Assembly: GCF_050485565.1 (NCBI RefSeq)
Contig: NZ_JBJHBQ010000010.1
Location: 29,271 to 93,270 of the forward strand
Direction: 5' to 3'
DNA from: Glycocaulis sp050485565
Lineage (GTDB): Bacteria > Pseudomonadota > Alphaproteobacteria > Caulobacterales > Maricaulaceae
Length of the DNA: 64,000 bases
Shown here: one piece after another, positions 34,554 through 42,783 of the stretch
Position numbering within the stretch: the first letter of the stretch is position 1
Layout of the letters: the number at the start of each line of letters is the position of its first letter
Notes under the pieces: generated by a model
The model's input: the letters and a program-made list of their open reading frames with translations, nothing else
Told to the model about the DNA's origin: nothing
The model's database searches: none
Made by a program: the position numbers and the translations under genes

Positions 34554-35180
34554 ATGGATTCTGGCTTCAAATACCGTCCACGCTTCAAGGATATCCGCAT
34601 TCGCCCGCCCGGCGGCAAGCCGGCCGAGGACGTAACCTTGTGCGAATACCCGCGCTGCAACGAGCACGCGACGGCCAAAGCCCCCAAATCACGCGAGCGG
34701 CTGAACGAGCATTATCATTTCTGCCAGAAGCACGCCGCCGAGTACAATAAGAGCTGGAATTTCTTTGAGGGCATGAGCGAAGGCGCGGCGCAAGCCTACG
34801 CCCAGAGCGCCGCCTGGGGCCACCGGCCCACCTGGAATTTCCGCGCTGGCGGCACCGCGCGCGCCAAGGCCCAGCAGGCGAGCACCGACTGGCAGTCCGC
34901 CTTCATCGACCCCTTCACGCTGTTCGGCGAGCGTCCCCCTCCCCGCCATGGAGAGGGCGCTGCCGCGCCCAAAGGCCCGCAGCTTGGCCGCCTGCAGCAA
35001 AAAGCGCTGGATGCGCTGGGGCTGGAAGCAACAGCCAGCAAGGGCGATGTGCGCAAGCGCTATGCCGAGCTGGTGCGGGCCTATCACCCCGACGCCAATG
35101 GAGGGGACCGCTCCCGCGAGGAAGCCCTGCAGCGCGTCGTCGCCAGCTACCAGATCCTCAAAAGCGCCGGGATGGCGTAA
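34554..35180 (+). CDS. J-domain protein next to cobS
   Basis: 208 residues from ATG 34554. The N-terminal part holds CEYPRCNEHATAKAP and HYHFCQKHAAEYNKSWNFF, with Cys/His pairs that could bind a metal. The C-terminal ~55 residues are a J domain (LGLEATASKGDVRKRYAELV, HPD in AYHPDANGGDRS). J proteins stimulate DnaK. This form, with the J domain at the end, is the one usually found upstream of cobS. Partner specificity unknown. Confidence 0.9.
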   Translation: MDSGFKYRPRFKDIRIRPPGGKPAEDVTLCEYPRCNEHATAKAPKSRERLNEHYHFCQKHAAEYNKSWNFFEGMSEGAAQAYAQSAAWGHRPTWNFRAGGTARAKAQQASTDWQSAFIDPFTLFGERPPPRHGEGAAAPKGPQLGRLQQKALDALGLEATASKGDVRKRYAELVRAYHPDANGGDRSREEALQRVVASYQILKSAGMA

Positions 35181-35275
35181 AGCGCCTTGCGCTCAGCCCG
35201 CGCGCTGGCCAATGCTGCGCATGCGCGCTAGTTAGCAGGGCAGAGTAAATTTCCCCGATTAAAGACCGGACCGAC

Positions 35276-36271
35276 ATGACCGACACGCTCATTGCCGCCA
35301 AACCTGATACCATAGCCGACTGCAAAGCCCTGTTCGGCTTCGACCCCGGCTTTGAGGTGCCTGCCTTCAAGGCGCGCGACGAGCACGTGCCCGCGATTGA
35401 CGAGACCTATGTGTTCGATCCGGCCACCACACGCGCCATTCTGGCGGGCTTTGCCTTCAACCGGCGCGTCATGGTTCAGGGCTATCACGGCACCGGCAAA
35501 TCCACCCATGTCGAGCAGGTGGCCGCGCGCCTGAACTGGCCGATGATCCGCGTCAATCTGGACAGCCATATCAGCCGGATCGACATGGTCGGCAAGGATG
35601 CCATTGTGGTGCGTGACGGCCAGCAGGTGACCGAGTTTCAGGAAGGCATTCTACCCTGGGCCGTGCAGCGCCCCGTGGCGCTTCTCTTCGATGAGTATGA
35701 TGCAGGCCGCCCGGACGTGATGTTTGTCATCCAGCGCGTGCTGGAGGCGTCCGGCTCGCTGACCTTGCTGGACCAGACGCGCGTCATCCGCCCGCACCCG
35801 CATTTTCGCCTGTTTGCCACCACCAACACGGTGGGGCTTGGCGATACGACCGGGCTTTATCACGGCACCCAGCAGATCAATCAGGGCCAGATGGACCGCT
35901 GGTCGCTGGTGGTCACGCTGAACTATCTGCCTGCCGAGACCGAGCGCGCCATCGTCGAGGCCAAGCTGGGCGAGTACGGCAAGACCGAAGAGGGCAAGGC
36001 GCAGGTCGCCGACATGGTGAAAGTGGCGGACCTTACCCGCGAAGCCTTCATCAATGGCGATCTCTCCACCGTGATGAGCCCGCGCACCGTGCTGACCTGG
36101 GCGGAGAACACGGCGATTTTCGGCGATCCTGGCACCGCCTTCCGCCTCACCTTCATCAACAAGTGCGATGAGCTGGAGCGGCCCATCGTGGCCGAATTCT
36201 ACCAGCGTGTTTTCGGTGAAACGCTGGCCGAAAGCCCGGTGAAGGGAACCAGCCCCGGCCGGGCGGCTTGA
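35276..36271 (+). CDS. cobS: Aerobic cobaltochelatase subunit CobS
   Basis: 331 residues. AAA+ ATPase with Walker A GYHGTGKS (residues 69-76), the family block NLDSHISRIDMVGKDA and Walker B LLFDEYDAGRPD. With CobT and CobN it drives cobalt insertion into hydrogenobyrinate diamide. CobN is not in the window. cobT lies only 0.8 kb downstream but an inverted toxin-antitoxin pair separates them. Confidence 0.95.
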   Translation: MTDTLIAAKPDTIADCKALFGFDPGFEVPAFKARDEHVPAIDETYVFDPATTRAILAGFAFNRRVMVQGYHGTGKSTHVEQVAARLNWPMIRVNLDSHISRIDMVGKDAIVVRDGQQVTEFQEGILPWAVQRPVALLFDEYDAGRPDVMFVIQRVLEASGSLTLLDQTRVIRPHPHFRLFATTNTVGLGDTTGLYHGTQQINQGQMDRWSLVVTLNYLPAETERAIVEAKLGEYGKTEEGKAQVADMVKVADLTREAFINGDLSTVMSPRTVLTWAENTAIFGDPGTAFRLTFINKCDELERPIVAEFYQRVFGETLAESPVKGTSPGRAA

Positions 36272-36274
36272 AGC

Positions 36275-36655
36275 CTACCAGATGCGCTCCACGCCATAGG
36301 CGTCAAATGCTCTGTCCGAGCTGACAATCGGCATGTCGCCATTGCGGGCCTGCGCCGCGAGAAGCCGGTCGAACGGGTCGCGATGGTGCAGGGGCATCAG
36401 CCCGGCGACAATAACGTCCTCCATGTCGATACCGATCTGCTCGAAACCGTCTGCAAGGCCATCCGAGCGGATGCGCTTCAGTACGTTCGCCATTACCGGC
36501 GGGTTTTTAGCCCCTACCTTGATCGCGATTTCCCACACCGTGGCGAGGCTGACGACAGGATCACCCGAATCGATAGCCGCGCGTGCTGCAGAGGAAAGAC
36601 TGGAATCCTCGGTGACATACCAGACATAACTGTGCGTATCGCAGAGCAGCCTCAA
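36275..36655 (-). CDS. vapC: PIN-domain toxin (VapC-like)
   Basis: 126 residues. PIN acidic residues Asp6 (LLCDTHSY), Glu42 (ATVWEIA), Asp93/Asp96 (HRDPFD) and Asp114 are present, so the RNase site looks intact. It overlaps the upstream antitoxin gene by four bases. Its stop is three bases from the cobS stop, so it is packed tightly into the cobS-cobT gap on the other strand. Confidence 0.92.
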   Translation of the reverse strand: MRLLCDTHSYVWYVTEDSSLSSAARAAIDSGDPVVSLATVWEIAIKVGAKNPPVMANVLKRIRSDGLADGFEQIGIDMEDVIVAGLMPLHHRDPFDRLLAAQARNGDMPIVSSDRAFDAYGVERIW

Positions 36656-36918
36656 GCCTTCATGTCCTCATCACTGCCATACCAGTCCGCCAGTTCCTCT
36701 TCCGTCATGGGGGCAACGAGCAGTGCATTCTCCTCCGCACTCAGGCGCAGATCGGCCCATTGACCGGGCTTGCGCTTCGGCTTGGCGACAGGCTTTTCAG
36801 CGATCAGGCGCGCCACCGGCTCCTTGCCTCGGCGGATGACAATCTCTCCGCCGGCTTCGATCTCGCGGATCAGGCGGGAAAGCTGGGTCTTGGCCTCGTG
36901 TATGGTCACGTATTTCAT
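36652..36918 (-). CDS. vapB: Phd/YefM-type antitoxin partner of VapC
   Basis: 88 residues starting MKYVTIHEAKTQLSRLIREI, the Phd/YefM N-terminal DNA-binding fold, followed by GKEPVARLI. The C-terminal tail (SAEENALLVAPMTEEELADW) is the likely toxin-binding part. The four-base overlap with vapC supports coupled translation. Direct repeats upstream probably form its autoregulatory operator. Confidence 0.9.
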   Translation of the reverse strand: MKYVTIHEAKTQLSRLIREIEAGGEIVIRRGKEPVARLIAEKPVAKPKRKPGQWADLRLSAEENALLVAPMTEEELADWYGSDEDMKA

Positions 36919-36930
36919 GGCGCAGCCCTC

Positions 36931-36956
36931 ACTTGGCTAACTGGACTTAGCTAACT
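36931..36956 (-). promoter_or_regulatory. Likely operator of the PIN/Phd pair
   Basis: Two 12-bp direct repeats, ACTTGGCTAACT (36931-36942) and ACTTAGCTAACT (36945-36956), differing at one base with a 14-bp period, thirteen bases upstream of the antitoxin start. The region is AT-rich and fits autoregulation by the antitoxin. Confidence 0.6.
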
Positions 36957-37051
36957 TAGTCAAGTTTGACCGGGATGTCCAGAAATCCGCCCTGCAGGTT
37001 TGCGCACAAACCCCCTTCGCCTTATGCCACCACGCCTCTAGGTTAGACCCC

Positions 37052-38974
37052 ATGACCTCTTCGTCCGACACAGCCGCCGAGACCTTCAAGCGCGCGCTTA
37101 CAGCCGCGACGCGGGCCATGGCGCGTGACCGGGAGCTGGAGGTGGCATTTTCCGGCGATACCGCCGCCCTGAACGGTGACAAGGCGATCCTGCCTGCTCT
37201 CTCGCCTGCGCCGGGGCCGCTGGAAGCGGCGCGTCTGCGCGGCAAGGCCGACGCGCTGGCGCTCAAACGCGCCCTGCATGATACCGATGCTCACAGTGCC
37301 GCCCTGCCGCCGGGCAGCGAGGCGCGCCGCATATTCGATGCGGTCGAACAGGCGCGCTGCGAGGCACTGGGCTCGCGCGCCATGAAGGGCGTCGGCGAGA
37401 ATATCACTGCCATGCTGGAGGAGCGCTATAGCCGCGCCGGTTTCCAGCAGGCCGAAGACCGCCAGAACGCCCCCTTGTCCGAAGCTTTGGCCATGCTGGT
37501 GCGCGAGCGCATTACCGGCACGGCCACGTCTGACGCCGCCAAAGGCGTAATGAAGGTCTGGCGCGAGGATATTGAAGCCGCCGCCGGTGAAGCGCTGGAC
37601 CAGCTGGCCGAAGCGGCTCAGGACCAGCGCGCCTTTGCAAAAGCCTTGCGCGAGGTGATCCGCGATCTCGATCTGGCCGATGAGCTGGGAGACGAGGCGG
37701 AGGAAGACCAGAGCGACGAGACCGAGGATTCCGGCCTCGAAAACCCGCCCGAAGAGGGCGATAGCGATAATGATGAGGGCAATGAGGGCGAGGACAGCCA
37801 GGAGCGCTCTGACGCGTCCGGCACCGCCGCTGACGAGGAAGACATCTCCTTCGCCGAGGACAGCCAGACCCGCATTGATGCCGAGGATGAGCCCGGCGAG
37901 ACCATGGAGGCGGCCCGGCCCAACTGGGTGCCGCCAAAGGGCGATGACCCCAATGCCTACAAGGTCTTCACGACCCGCCATGACGAGGTGATAGCCGCCG
38001 ATTCTTTATGCGATGGTGAGGAATTGTCCCGCCTGCGCCGCACGCTGGATCAGCATCTCAAAGGTCTTGAGGGCGCGGTGGGCCGCCTCGCCAACCGGCT
38101 GCAGCGCAAGCTCATGGCCCAGCAGAGCCGGTCATGGGCGTTCGATCAGGAGGAGGGGATACTCGATCCCGCCCGTCTGCCGCGCGTCATCATGGACCCG
38201 ATGCTGCCGCTCTCCTTCAAGCAGGAGCGCGATACCGAGTTCCGCGACACCATCGTCACTTTGCTCATCGACAATTCCGGCTCCATGCGCGGACGCCCCA
38301 TTCTGGTGGCGGCGGCCTGCGCAGATATTCTGGCACGCACGCTGGAGCGCTGCGGGGTAAAGACCGAGATTCTGGGCTTTACCACCCGCGCCTGGAAGGG
38401 CGGGCGCTCGAAAGAAGACTGGCTGGCCGCCGGCAAACCGCCAAATCCCGGCCGCCTCAATGATTTGCGCCACATCATCTATAAAGGCGCCGACGCGCCC
38501 TGGCGGCGCACGCGCAATAATCTGGGCCTGATGCTGCGCGACGGCCTGTTGAAGGAAAATATCGACGGCGAGGCCCTGCAATGGGCGTGGAAGCGCCTGC
38601 TGGCGCGCCCAGAACAGCGCCGCATCCTCATGGTCATTTCAGACGGCGCGCCGGTCGATGACGGCACGCAGTCAGCCAACTCGCCCGCCTATCTGGAGAA
38701 ACATCTGCGCGAGATGATCCGCTTCATCGAGACCCGCTCCGAAGTGGAGCTTCTCGCCATCGGCATCGGCCATGACGTGACGCGCTATTACAAGCGCGCC
38801 GTCACCATTGTGGACGTGGAACAGCTGGCCGGGGCCATGACAGACCAGCTGGCAAGCCTTTTTGATGAAAAACCGCGCACCCGCGCCAAAAGCGAGCCGC
38901 GCAAACCCTCCGGCGATAGCCTCTCGGCGCTGAAGCGGGCGGTCAGCGCGGATACCGGGCGCAGCGTGCGCTAA
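37052..38974 (+). CDS. cobT: Aerobic cobaltochelatase subunit CobT
   Basis: 640 residues, the usual CobT length. A very acidic low-complexity segment spans residues ~205-290, and a C-terminal von Willebrand A domain has the MIDAS motif DNSGSM at about residue 407. Works with CobS as the ATP-driven chaperone complex of cobalt insertion into the B12 ring. The intervening toxin-antitoxin cassette must have given it its own promoter, or it is read through from cobS. Confidence 0.95.
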   Translation: MTSSSDTAAETFKRALTAATRAMARDRELEVAFSGDTAALNGDKAILPALSPAPGPLEAARLRGKADALALKRALHDTDAHSAALPPGSEARRIFDAVEQARCEALGSRAMKGVGENITAMLEERYSRAGFQQAEDRQNAPLSEALAMLVRERITGTATSDAAKGVMKVWREDIEAAAGEALDQLAEAAQDQRAFAKALREVIRDLDLADELGDEAEEDQSDETEDSGLENPPEEGDSDNDEGNEGEDSQERSDASGTAADEEDISFAEDSQTRIDAEDEPGETMEAARPNWVPPKGDDPNAYKVFTTRHDEVIAADSLCDGEELSRLRRTLDQHLKGLEGAVGRLANRLQRKLMAQQSRSWAFDQEEGILDPARLPRVIMDPMLPLSFKQERDTEFRDTIVTLLIDNSGSMRGRPILVAAACADILARTLERCGVKTEILGFTTRAWKGGRSKEDWLAAGKPPNPGRLNDLRHIIYKGADAPWRRTRNNLGLMLRDGLLKENIDGEALQWAWKRLLARPEQRRILMVISDGAPVDDGTQSANSPAYLEKHLREMIRFIETRSEVELLAIGIGHDVTRYYKRAVTIVDVEQLAGAMTDQLASLFDEKPRTRAKSEPRKPSGDSLSALKRAVSADTGRSVR

Positions 38975-38978
38975 ACGC

Positions 38979-40670
38979 CTACTCCCCCCGCCATGCAACC
39001 TCCCCGCCAATTACCGTCATCACGGGCCGGGCGTGACGCAAATCCAGATCCTCTGCCCTCATCAGATCCGTGTCGAAGACGGAGAAGTCGGCGAGCATGC
39101 CGGGCTGGATCGTGCCGAGCTCGTCTTCACGGAACGCCGCATAAGCCGCATTGCTGGTGAAGAGGGCGAGCGCCTCATCGCGTGACAGAGCCTGTTCAAG
39201 ATGCCAGGTTTCAGGATCGGCAAAACCATCGAGATCGCGCCGGACGGTAGCTGCATAGAACTCGATGCGGGCTTCCCCGCGCTCGACCGGCGCATCGGAC
39301 CCGCCCGCGATTACCGCGCCGCTGTCCGTGATGTCCCGCCACGCATAGGCGCCCGACAGGCGCTGCGCGCCAAGGCGGGCGGGCGCAAAGTGCAGATCAC
39401 CAATCGCGTGGGAGGGCTGCATGGAGGCGATAAGGCCAAGCTCTGCAATGCGCGGCAGGTCAGTGGGGCTGACCACTTGCGTATGCTCGATACGCCAGCG
39501 CGGCTCAGCTATCGCGCGTTCCTCAACCGGCACGCGCGCATAAGCGGCCTCCACCCAGTCCAGCACCAGCCGGTTTCCAAGATCGCCAATGGCATGGATG
39601 GCCAGCTGCACACCGTCGCGCAGGGCATCATCCATCATTACGCCGGCTTCTTCCGCCTGCATCAGGACAAGGCCGCGGTTGGCCGGATCATCGGCATAAG
39701 GACTGATTAGCGCCGCGCCGCGAGACCCCAGCGCCCCGTCGGCATAGAGCTTTACCGCGCGCGCGGTTACCTGCCCTGATGCGTGCTGGCGCGGGGCATT
39801 GGCAGCCACATCTGCATAATCACCCGGATTGGCCGATACATGGACCCGCAAAGGAAGCCGGCCTTCATCGGCCAGCCGCTCAAGGATCGCGACATCGCGG
39901 TAGGGCACGCTCATATCGTGGACGCCCGTCCAGCCATAGCTCGCCATCACACGCGCACCGGCGGCGTAAATCTCCACCCGTTCGGCCTCGGTCGCTTCAC
40001 CCAGCAGCGCGCGGAACGGGGCCATGGCGGTGTCGATGATCATGCCGGTCGCCCGGCCATCCTCATCGCGCAATATCGCCCCGCCATCCGGGTCGGGCGT
40101 GTCATCGGTCACGCCAGCCGCTTCAATCGCGGCTGTGTTGGCAACCAGCGCATGGCCATCAGCCCGGATCAGGATGACGGGCCGGTCCGCCACCACTGCA
40201 TCGAGATCACCGGCACCCGGAAAGCGCGCTTCCGGCCAATGCGTCTCGATCCAGCCACGCCCGAACACCACGCCTTGCGTATTGGTTTCCGCATAGGCGG
40301 CGACGCGCGCCTGCAGATCGGCAATGGACGCCGTTTCCTCGAGGTTCAGCGTGCGTTCGCGCTGGCCGATCCCGATGAGGTGGGCGTGAGAGTCGGTAAA
40401 ACCCGGAAACATGGCCGCGCCTGCCAGATCGACCGTCTCGGTGCCGGAACCTGTAAACCCTGCCAGCCCCGCCGCATCGCCCGCATAGACGATCCGGCCT
40501 TCACGCACCGCGACGGCCTCTACCGTATGACCGAGCCCGGTGTGGATGGTGCCGCCGGTGAAGATGCGCTCCGCCGCCTCGCTGGCCGCTGGGCCGTTTT
40601 CGGACGTGCCGTTACAGGCCCCTAGAAGCCCCGCCGAAACGATTGTCATGAGTGTGATGGTGCGGATCAT
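38979..40670 (-). CDS. Amidohydrolase lipoprotein (YtcJ-like)
   Basis: 563 residues from ATG 40670 with GGAGGG at four bases. A lipobox SAGLLGAC marks lipidation. The metallo-dependent hydrolase carries DSHAHLIG at the first metal site, later His residues in AIHAIGD and RIEHTQVV, and Asp in GGSDAPVE. This COG1574 group hydrolyses amides of unknown identity. Located in the envelope, probably for scavenging. Confidence 0.88.
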   Translation of the reverse strand: MIRTITLMTIVSAGLLGACNGTSENGPAASEAAERIFTGGTIHTGLGHTVEAVAVREGRIVYAGDAAGLAGFTGSGTETVDLAGAAMFPGFTDSHAHLIGIGQRERTLNLEETASIADLQARVAAYAETNTQGVVFGRGWIETHWPEARFPGAGDLDAVVADRPVILIRADGHALVANTAAIEAAGVTDDTPDPDGGAILRDEDGRATGMIIDTAMAPFRALLGEATEAERVEIYAAGARVMASYGWTGVHDMSVPYRDVAILERLADEGRLPLRVHVSANPGDYADVAANAPRQHASGQVTARAVKLYADGALGSRGAALISPYADDPANRGLVLMQAEEAGVMMDDALRDGVQLAIHAIGDLGNRLVLDWVEAAYARVPVEERAIAEPRWRIEHTQVVSPTDLPRIAELGLIASMQPSHAIGDLHFAPARLGAQRLSGAYAWRDITDSGAVIAGGSDAPVERGEARIEFYAATVRRDLDGFADPETWHLEQALSRDEALALFTSNAAYAAFREDELGTIQPGMLADFSVFDTDLMRAEDLDLRHARPVMTVIGGEVAWRGE

Positions 40671-40726
40671 CTGGCCCTCCCGATGCGTGTCTGGGGGCAA
40701 GCTAGGCCGGTTGGCGGCAAAAAGAA

Positions 40727-40754
40727 AACGCCCGCCTCAATCGAGACGGGCGTT
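40727..40754 (-). terminator. Terminator of rpmB
   Basis: AACGCCCGCCTC / GAGACGGGCGTT inverted repeat with one mismatch and a four-base loop. Read on the minus strand it runs into TTTTCTTTTT. It lies 28 bp after the rpmB stop. Confidence 0.88.
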
Positions 40755-40781
40755 CAAACTTTCAAGCCGTGAAGGAAGGGC

Positions 40782-41075
40782 TTAAGCCGCCGCTTCGCCT
40801 TGCGCCTTTTTCAGCTCGCGTTTCACTTTCAGCGCGCCGGCCGAGAGGTTCTCGTCGCGGGCTTTGAGCAGGAACGGGTCGAGACCGCCCACATGGTCAA
40901 CGCTGCGCAGGGCTTTCGCCGCAATGCGGAATTTGAACGCGCGGCCCAGAGCCTCCGACGCCAGCGTGACATCGATCAGGTTCGGCAGGAAGCGCCGGCG
41001 GGTCTTGTTGTTGGCGTGGGACACGTTGTTACCCGACATTGGGCCGGTCCCGGTCAGTTCGCAGCGGCGCGCCAT
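40782..41075 (-). CDS. rpmB: 50S ribosomal protein L28
   Basis: 97 residues from ATG 41075, which has GAGAAGGTGG upstream; the longer frame adds seven unlikely codons. The start MARRCELTGTGPMSGNNVSH is the alphaproteobacterial L28 signature, followed by NNKTRRRFLPNL. Single gene with its own terminator, divergent from a DUF3108 gene, an arrangement often seen in alphaproteobacteria. Confidence 0.96.
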   Translation of the reverse strand: MARRCELTGTGPMSGNNVSHANNKTRRRFLPNLIDVTLASEALGRAFKFRIAAKALRSVDHVGGLDPFLLKARDENLSAGALKVKRELKKAQGEAAA

Positions 41076-41301
41076 GGCTTCCACCTTCTCTTGCAAAGTC
41101 GCGTTCAGGAATATCGTTACACGCCGGAGAAGCCTCCAGCGCGGGAGCGCGGGTGTTAGCCGAGAGGGCGCGCAACGTCAAGCCGGGCCTGTAGATGACG
41201 CCGGGTCAGGGTGTGCCTGCCACAACACTGCCGCGTTCATCGTGCAGACAGCTTGTGAACACGATACAATAGCGGCTGAAAACCCTGCTGGAGTGATCTT
41301 C

Positions 41302-42105
41302 ATGCGACTTAAAGCCCTTCTGGCCCTGACGGCTCTTGCGATCCTGCCCGCCCTGCCAGCCAGCGCGGACACCGGAACCCGGCTCGCCGCGCCGCCTGAC
41401 AGCCTGTTTGTGCAGTATTCCGGCTCATTCCTGATGATCCCGGTGGCCAACATTTCCATCAACGCCGTCTGGCCGGGCGAGACCTATTCGGCTACCGCCA
41501 CCTTCCAGTCCGGCGGGCTGTTGCGCTGGTTTGACGATACCAATATCGAGGCTGGGGTTTCCGGCTATGTCCGCGATGGCGGCCTTGACCCCTGGCGCTA
41601 CCAGCACCTCAACCATGCCAGCGGCAAGGGGCGCATCGTGGCGGTTCACTTCGAGGACGGCATGGCCGTGCCGGATATCAACCCGCCCTTCGGCTCGATG
41701 GGTGATCCGGCCGCCAGCGATGAGGACCGTACCGGTGCCATCGACCCCATTTCGGGCATTCTCAACATGATGCTGAGCGCGCCCATGGCCGCCAATGGCG
41801 AGCCCTGCTCTGGCAGCGTCCCGATCTTTGACGGGCGGGCACGCTATAATCTGCGGCTGGAAAATGGCGGTATGTCAGAAGTGTCCACGCGCGCCTATCG
41901 CGGCGCGGCGCTGGTCTGCCGGGCCTATGTGGAACCGATCAGCGGCTATGAGGAAGGCAAGCGCCCGACCGAGGAAGATACAAACCGCCCGGTGACAATA
42001 TGGATGGCCCAGCAGGGCGAAATATGGGTGCCGGTGCGCTATCGCGCCAATACCCGCATCGGCAATCTGACCATCAGCGCCACCCATCTGCGTGTGGGCG
42101 GCTAG
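41302..42105 (+). CDS. Exported DUF3108 protein
   Basis: 267 residues from ATG 41302. Signal peptide MRLKALLALTALAILPALPASA. The mature part follows DUF3108: FVQYSGSFLMIPVANISI, GETYSATATFQSGGLLRWFDDTN, and two Cys (GEPCSGSVPIFDGRARYNL and ALVCRAY) that may form a disulfide. Members are periplasmic beta-rich proteins of unknown role. The stop shares CTAG with the convergent vapC gene. Confidence 0.88.
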   Translation: MRLKALLALTALAILPALPASADTGTRLAAPPDSLFVQYSGSFLMIPVANISINAVWPGETYSATATFQSGGLLRWFDDTNIEAGVSGYVRDGGLDPWRYQHLNHASGKGRIVAVHFEDGMAVPDINPPFGSMGDPAASDEDRTGAIDPISGILNMMLSAPMAANGEPCSGSVPIFDGRARYNLRLENGGMSEVSTRAYRGAALVCRAYVEPISGYEEGKRPTEEDTNRPVTIWMAQQGEIWVPVRYRANTRIGNLTISATHLRVGG

Positions 42106-42470
42106 GCGAGATCCACAGCCAGGCCGAGCCGGTCAAGGACCCGCGCCAGACGCTTGTCGCGGGTCCATAAGCCCTGCAGTGCTCCGAGCTTTGCCGACGC
42201 CGCAAGATGGGCATCCACATAACCAATGCCGCTACCGGCAAGGTCATACGCATCGATGAAGCGGCGCACTTCGCCGTCCGATGCCTGCGGCGCGGCCGGC
42301 AGGTTTTCCAGATCGGCCAGAATATCCGACCGGTCAGCCAGATTGCCCAGCGCCAGCTCACCGATGATGAAGGGATGGCACACGGCCTGACCATTCATCA
42401 GCAGGCCCGCCAGATGCGGTTCGCCGGAACGCAGATAGTCCACCCACACAGATGTGTCGACGAGGATCAA
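42102..42470 (-). CDS. vapC: PIN-domain toxin VapC (second pair)
   Basis: 122 residues. Catalytic acids Asp5 (ILVDTSVWVDYL), Glu39 (IIGELALGN), Asp86 (GYVDAHLAAS) and Asp105 (LWTRDKRL) are all present. Overlaps its antitoxin by four bases. It differs clearly from the PIN protein at 36.3 kb and belongs to the COG1487 type. Confidence 0.93.
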   Translation of the reverse strand: MILVDTSVWVDYLRSGEPHLAGLLMNGQAVCHPFIIGELALGNLADRSDILADLENLPAAPQASDGEVRRFIDAYDLAGSGIGYVDAHLAASAKLGALQGLWTRDKRLARVLDRLGLAVDLA

Positions 42471-42664
42471 GCCGGTTCGCCCTGCCGCCGGGGAACGGGC
42501 CGCAAGTCCGGCTGCGTCCCGCCCAGACGGGCCAGGCGGCGCGCGCTCTCGCGCTCGATCAGCGCCTTCATCGCCTCGCGGACAAGGGCTGCGCGCTCTT
42601 CAATGCCGGTGAGCTTCGCGGCTTTTTCAAGCAGCTGGTCGTCAAGATTTACGGTCGTGCGCAT
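42467..42664 (-). CDS. vapB: VapB-type antitoxin (second pair)
   Basis: 65 residues from ATG 42664. The ribbon-helix-helix start MRTTVNLDDQLLEKAAKLTG is typical of the COG5450/DUF2191 VapB family; the C-terminal tail is Arg/Pro-rich. Start chosen because the family begins exactly here and GGGAGA lies upstream. A short palindrome 30 bases before the start is the likely operator. Confidence 0.9.
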   Translation of the reverse strand: MRTTVNLDDQLLEKAAKLTGIEERAALVREAMKALIERESARRLARLGGTQPDLRPVPRRQGEPA

Positions 42665-42693
42665 GGCAGATCTCCCTTGATGAACGCATATTA

Positions 42694-42707
42694 GCATCAA
42701 ATGATGC
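42694..42707 (-). promoter_or_regulatory. Palindrome upstream of VapBC
   Basis: GCATCA-AA-TGATGC, a perfect 6-2-6 inverted repeat in the promoter region of the second vapBC pair; a likely RHH-antitoxin binding site. Confidence 0.5.
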
Positions 42708-42783
42708 CAAAACCCATGCCTGCCATCGCCTCTTAAACCGGCCCGCGCTACGCCCTATCTTCGCAACAGAAAGCGAGGCGGTC

